From assembly GCA_964639275.1 (NCBI GenBank), contig CAZXCQ010000048.1:1-27537 (forward strand): DNA of 27,537 nucleotides, written 5' to 3'. Shown one piece after another: positions 23,760-27,537 of this stretch. Below the pieces are notes generated by a model. That model ran no database searches and was not told where the DNA came from. It was given only the letters and a program-made list of their open reading frames with translations. Both the position numbers and the translations under genes were made by a program. Position 1 is the first letter of the stretch. Every line of letters starts with the position of its first letter. The DNA comes from CAZXCQ01 sp964639275 (GTDB lineage: Bacteria; Desulfobacterota; DSM-4660; Desulfatiglandales; Desulfatiglandaceae).

Positions 23760-25868
23760 TCAAAAGGGCCCTGTTTTTGTTCCAGCCAGAGACGCAATAT
23801 ATTCCCCCTTCTTGTGTCGTCTATTGTACCGAAAAATAGCATCGACCAGCCCCATGTGGAGTTTTCCATAGGTTCTGGCATATCGCCTGCTTACCCAGCG
23901 GTAGTAGTTCTCCATGCTTTTCATGTTCTGGGTGAACACGATACTGACCAGTTGATCGATAAGTCTGTCCGGATCTTCTCCGAAAAAATCCAGTGTATGA
24001 GGCTGGGGGCCCCCGCGTATGGGCAGGTATTTCTGCATGAATACGTATGCCCCGGGGAGAGAACGAAGAAACATGAACCGATCGACATCTTCCTCGAGCG
24101 TCGTATCAAAACCGTACATGCAGACGAACTCCACATTGTCCCGTCTCTCGAAATCAAACAGCTGATATTTTCGGGCCACCAGGTCCAGATTCCGGTTATG
24201 ATTCAGACTGAAATGATAATTGCTCCTCGTGAAGCGGGTATTAGAACACTGGATCCCCCGGATAAGCTTGGCCCGCTCCCGGTTTACCAGGCGCAGGTCG
24301 AGGGTCTGGGTAAAGTTCACCCTGATGCCCCGATCCGCCATTTCCCACAGGAATCGGTCTGCATCCGGGTATGACAGGATGTTGTCATCCAGCAGGATGA
24401 GTTTGTTTCGACGGCCGCCTTCCAGCAGCGTATCTAAATCACTCACCTGCTTGGGTTCTCCCTCTTTCGAGGTGACCACGCAGAAGGGACAGGCAAATGG
24501 GCAGCCGCGGGTCATAAAACCAATGGCCCGGTCACCCAATTCCGGGTAAAGGGTATAGTCGGGGGGCAGGGCTTCCACGGGGCGGGGCAGGCGAGAAGAG
24601 ACGTCTTGGCCCGTGCCCCCCAAGGTCAGCCTGTCACCGTAATACTCTCGCAGGCGTTCATTTCGCCTTTCAGATTGCGGTGAATAGAATAGGGTGGAGG
24701 CGTATACCTCGTCCGGCTCCTTCAGAAAACAGTCTCTTTTTCCTAAATGCACAGTGCGTCCATTGCCTCCAAAGTGGGCAGAGAGCTTCATCAGGGCCAG
24801 GTTCGGCAAACGGCCGTCCACATCGATCAGGAGGACCATGTCCCTCCGCAGGCGGACAGGGCCTGGGTCCATCTCTGGTTTTCCACCATCGGGAAGGGAA
24901 AGACGCTTTTTCCAGAAGGCCGTCGGAAGGCTCCTCACAGAGGCGGCGCCGGCCGACACGATAAATTGGATCCGGGGAAAAAGGGTGTCCAGCAGGGTCA
25001 GGTAGTCTTTAAAGCGCCCAGGGGTGCAAAAGGTTTCTGGCTGGTCCATGAGGACGACCCCGGGCATCTCCAGGGGGTTGGCAGATTTCGGAAAGGCATC
25101 CATCACGTGACGCGCCATATCCAGGATGGGGAGGACCGCACGCTGCTGCCACGGACGCAGGGCACTCCAGGCATCATCCGGATCCACATCCACGTTCAGC
25201 CATGAATCTGTCCTGACGCGCAATCGCTGCGACAGCCCTGTACAGAGGGCATGAAGCACATGTTTGGAAGGTTTGCGGCCCCATCGAATCCCCTTGTATC
25301 GGAGCCGCGCTATGAAATCGGCCGGATTGGTCAGCGGGGCATCCGGCATTAGAAGAGAGTGAAAACGGGTGCGGCGAAAGAGCGGATCGGTGAAATGAAA
25401 ATCCTCCCCCACTGGACCGGGCCTGTACTTCCCGCCGTAAGCAAGGAGAAAATAAGCGGATAAGCGCTTGCCGATCTTCACTCTTTTTGCGGGGACATGC
25501 GTCGGGACAAGGGAGAGGTCGCACGACTGAAGCGAAACGACGTGCCCCCCGGCATCCACATCAACTCCGCTTCCCAGCACCGGTATGGCCCCGGTTTTGA
25601 TGTCGAGCGGGTAATGACGGGCCAGCACATGGACTACCCTGAGGGGCCGATGACGATCTCCCACGACCTCTGACGGGACAGGGACTGCATTGAGATATCT
25701 ATCTCCTCCCAGCCCGATGGCTATCAACATCAAGAGTTCCCTGCTCGCCTTGTCGTTTCCAAGGAGTGTCCACTTGGCAATGGTCCGGCTGTTTCGCATC
25801 TTTCGAAAGCGAAAGCCGCCGTCGCCGTTGCGTGCGCTATTCTCAAAAAACAGTTCCAAGAGGTACAT
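23760..25868 (-). CDS. Radical SAM protein with N-terminal degenerate ATPase domain
   Basis: A ~702-residue two-part protein. Residues ~1-330 follow an AAA/ABC-like ATPase of the AAA_15/AAA_23 kind, but every catalytic motif is decayed. The P-loop position reads LLGNDKASRELLMLIAIGLG; LLAYGG is kept; the signature reads LRPWQQRAVLPILDMARHVM; Walker B reads GVVLMDQPETF (Gln for Glu); the H-loop reads FIVSAGAAS. From ~345 a radical SAM half begins VLLIDVDGRLPNLALMKLSA, with the cluster motif CPFACPFC (CxxxCxxC, ~456-463) and LDDNILSYPD. It is the first gene of a pair with DUF4338. GTG at 25883 is an alternative start; neither start has a clear ribosome site. The reaction is unknown. Confidence 0.82.
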   Translation of the reverse strand: MYLLELFFENSARNGDGGFRFRKMRNSRTIAKWTLLGNDKASRELLMLIAIGLGGDRYLNAVPVPSEVVGDRHRPLRVVHVLARHYPLDIKTGAIPVLGSGVDVDAGGHVVSLQSCDLSLVPTHVPAKRVKIGKRLSAYFLLAYGGKYRPGPVGEDFHFTDPLFRRTRFHSLLMPDAPLTNPADFIARLRYKGIRWGRKPSKHVLHALCTGLSQRLRVRTDSWLNVDVDPDDAWSALRPWQQRAVLPILDMARHVMDAFPKSANPLEMPGVVLMDQPETFCTPGRFKDYLTLLDTLFPRIQFIVSAGAASVRSLPTAFWKKRLSLPDGGKPEMDPGPVRLRRDMVLLIDVDGRLPNLALMKLSAHFGGNGRTVHLGKRDCFLKEPDEVYASTLFYSPQSERRNERLREYYGDRLTLGGTGQDVSSRLPRPVEALPPDYTLYPELGDRAIGFMTRGCPFACPFCVVTSKEGEPKQVSDLDTLLEGGRRNKLILLDDNILSYPDADRFLWEMADRGIRVNFTQTLDLRLVNRERAKLIRGIQCSNTRFTRSNYHFSLNHNRNLDLVARKYQLFDFERRDNVEFVCMYGFDTTLEEDVDRFMFLRSLPGAYVFMQKYLPIRGGPQPHTLDFFGEDPDRLIDQLVSIVFTQNMKSMENYYRWVSRRYARTYGKLHMGLVDAIFRYNRRHKKGEYIASLAGTKTGPF

Positions 25869-26091
25869 GACCCAAGAAAACACAGGGAAGGAAGTTTTTC
25901 AACCTATTATTTCCTGTCCCCCGATCACCTATATTTTCCGCTGGAGAGAAGACAACGAGAAAAGGGATCTTTTGCTGTTTTTTCTGTGGGAAAGGGCGGC
26001 TTACACCAATGAGCGCTTACCGGTACTCGAGCGACCGTCCCTGAGTGCATAAAGGGAGCCTCCGCCAGCGCGCCATATAGCCGTCTGATAG
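25869..26091. other. Spacer upstream of the radical SAM gene
   Basis: 223 bases without a credible gene, between the radical SAM start and the second RAYT-derived element. It should contain the promoter for the radical SAM-DUF4338 pair, but I found no convincing -35/-10 boxes. Confidence 0.5.
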
Positions 26092-26440
26092 GTGATAGGG
26101 GACGCTCGTGCAGAACGGGCGCAGCGATTAGAGGTATTTCTCTCTGTCAGGAACGGCTCCCGCAGAAGCCGCCCTGGTAACGCAGGAGTTCGTTACCCCG
26201 ACATACCGTGCAACCTCAGCCCCGGAATTTCCCAGTCCCTGCGCATGCTGGATGACAAAGGCTGCCGCCGGGTCTTGCAGAGTATGTGGAAATGGTTTGG
26301 GTGCAGGACACCAGGGGCACCTGCCCGCTCGTGCCTTGCATGGCAGGCGGGTCCAGTCGTGCTAATCTCGGCATGTAAAAGATATCCTCGTCATCCGGCA
26401 GAATATGTCAAGCACGTTCTGCACGAGCGTCCCCTGTCAC
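26092..26440 (-). mobile_element. RAYT-derived MITE, copy 2 (different internal deletion)
   Basis: 349 bp with 28-base inverted ends (26092-26119 and 26413-26440; core GGGGACGCTCGTGCAGAAC, two mismatches). It is in the same orientation as copy 1. Minus-strand reading: MPRLARLD, the same 32-base hairpin insert, APGVLH, then a jump to PNHFHILCKTRRQPLSSSMR (the HUH-motif region of RAYT). A second jump with frameshift leads to LGNSGAEVARYVGVTNSCVT, then RAASAGAVPDREKYL and a TAA at 26128. It thus keeps the C-terminal helix-turn-helix lost in copy 1. It has no intact frame. It sits 16 bases from the stop of the HD-GYP gene. Confidence 0.8.
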
Positions 26441-26456
26441 GAGGCAGACTTTCTCC

Positions 26457-27497
26457 CTAATCCTTGTATTCTTCTTTTATAGCCAGTATTTCATCTTTCG
26501 CTTTGAAAAAGGCATCTACTACCTCCGGGTCAAAGTGCCTGCCCCGCCCCTCGTTGATAATACGATAAGCCTCATCTAACGGAAAAGGCTCCTTGTAAGG
26601 CCGCTTTGTTGTCAATGCGTCAAATACATCTGCAATGGCTACAATTCGTCCCACCTTGGGTATTTGCCTCCCCTTTAAGCCGGCTGGATAACCACTTGCA
26701 TCCCACTTTTCATGGTGGGTAAGGGCGATCACTTCACCCAGTTTCAAAAATCCTGTGGTAGATCCTTCCAAAATATTTCCACCAAGGGTGGTATGTTGCT
26801 TCATGATTTCCCATTCTTCTTCATCCAATTTTCCCAGTTTGAACATGATATGGTCAGGGACAGCGATTTTCCCCACATCATGCATGGACGCTGCATAAAG
26901 GATCCGTTTCGCCACATTTTCCCCCAGTCCCATCTGCCTCGCCACGGCAGCCGAGTAATGACTCATGCGTTGAATATGCGCACCGGTATCTTCATCTCTA
27001 TATTCCATAGCCCGGGCTAATCGGTAGATAGAATCAAGAGAAAGTGTTTCAAGCCTTTCAAAGGCCTGCCTAAGCTGCTTCGTTCGTTGTTGAACCATCT
27101 CCTCAAGCAGCCGGTTCTGGTCGTAAAGGGCAAGATGTGTGCGTACCCTGGCCTGAACAATTGGCGGGGATACCGGTTTGGTGATATAGTCTACTCCTCC
27201 GACTTCAAAGCCAAGGCGTTCATCTTCCATCTTTCCCATGGCAGTAACAAAAATCACAGGGATTTTTGAAGTCTCCGGATCGGCCTTCAACCGTCTGCAG
27301 GTCTCGTATCCGTCCATCTCAGGCATCATGATATCAAGAAGAATGATATCCGGTTTGACTTTCCACGCCACATCCAATGCTTTCGCACCGTTTGTGGCAA
27401 AAGACAACTGATATCGGTCCTGCAAGATCTGTCCCAGCAATTTCAGATTGTTGGGTTCGTCGTCCACAACGAGCACTTTCCATTTACTGTTTGTCAT
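26457..27497 (-). CDS. HD-GYP domain response regulator (c-di-GMP phosphodiesterase)
   Basis: A 346-residue RpfG-type regulator. The receiver domain at ~8-122 has VVDDEPN, the phospho-acceptor in IILLDIMMPEMDGYE and the lysine in YITKPV. A coiled-coil linker runs ~130-155 (LLEEMVQQRTKQLRQAFERL). The HD-GYP domain at ~155-340 has HDVGK, HHEKWDASGYPAG and DVFDALTTKRPYK. The domain hydrolyses cyclic di-GMP when the metal ligands are intact, as here. It is likely activated by phosphorylation from an unlinked kinase. ATG has only a weak AGAG upstream. Confidence 0.94.
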   Translation of the reverse strand: MTNSKWKVLVVDDEPNNLKLLGQILQDRYQLSFATNGAKALDVAWKVKPDIILLDIMMPEMDGYETCRRLKADPETSKIPVIFVTAMGKMEDERLGFEVGGVDYITKPVSPPIVQARVRTHLALYDQNRLLEEMVQQRTKQLRQAFERLETLSLDSIYRLARAMEYRDEDTGAHIQRMSHYSAAVARQMGLGENVAKRILYAASMHDVGKIAVPDHIMFKLGKLDEEEWEIMKQHTTLGGNILEGSTTGFLKLGEVIALTHHEKWDASGYPAGLKGRQIPKVGRIVAIADVFDALTTKRPYKEPFPLDEAYRIINEGRGRHFDPEVVDAFFKAKDEILAIKEEYKD

Positions 27498-27537
27498 TTT
27501 ATCACTCTACATCTATCCTTAGCATTTCAGCCAGCTT

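Noticed and set aside
22511..25868. Canonical Druantia defence system
   Set aside because: Only a DruA-like DUF4338 protein is present. No large DruE-type helicase or other Druantia gene is in the window.
22204..26440. Proven composite transposon with two MITEs as ends
   Set aside because: The elements are in direct orientation, lack an intact transposase, and I see no target duplication at the outer borders. Joint mobility is only a possibility.

Overview
The window looks like chromosome of a strictly anaerobic deltaproteobacterium (Desulfobacterota, sulfate reducer or syntroph type). This is inferred from gene content: a two-gene SUF iron-sulfur assembly system, a CooT-like nickel protein, an AmmeMemoRadiSam-B (Memo) protein, a PAC2 protein, a Sir2 deacylase, several free-standing two-component and cyclic-di-GMP proteins, and intergenic spaces full of short dispersed repeats. 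No rRNA, tRNA or CRISPR array was seen. No species call is possible.

Layout. 1-6.5 kb: an unrecognised sensor-like protein, PAC2, Sir2, the pair CooT plus a small His-rich protein, a receiver-only response regulator, and a reverse-strand run of Memo protein, small overlapping ORF and histidine kinase. 6.5-10.8 kb: a site-2-protease-family membrane protein, sufC-sufB, and a glyoxalase-II-like metallo-beta-lactamase-fold hydrolase, separated by repeat-bearing spacers. 10.8-19.1 kb: a phosphodiester/phosphate scavenging block made of a Tat-exported metallophosphoesterase, an exported glycerophosphodiester phosphodiesterase (GDPD), and divergently a complete ugpB-ugpA-ugpE-ugpC-ugpQ importer operon ending in a cytoplasmic GDPD. 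The ugpB-ugpA gap holds several strong hairpins. 19.1-22.2 kb: a PilZ protein, a gene-poor 1.4 kb stretch (a small inverted-repeat element, a frameshifted fragment of a ZIP metal transporter, an inverted repeat pair), and an MFS transporter.

22.2-26.45 kb is the most unusual part. Two genes transcribed together on the minus strand encode (a) a radical SAM protein with an N-terminal domain that reads as a degraded ATPase (P-loop, Walker B glutamate and H-loop all lost), and, 10 bases after its stop, (b) a DUF4338 (DruA-like) protein with an N-terminal helix-turn-helix resembling that of IS630 transposases. The pair is bracketed by two direct copies of a 305/349 bp element with 28 bp inverted ends. 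Reading the minus strand of these copies shows that each is an internally deleted derivative of a REP-associated tyrosine transposase (RAYT) gene: the same 5' and 3' ends are kept, but the deletions differ. The window closes with an HD-GYP response regulator.

Domain calls are based on motif recognition by eye. No database search was run.
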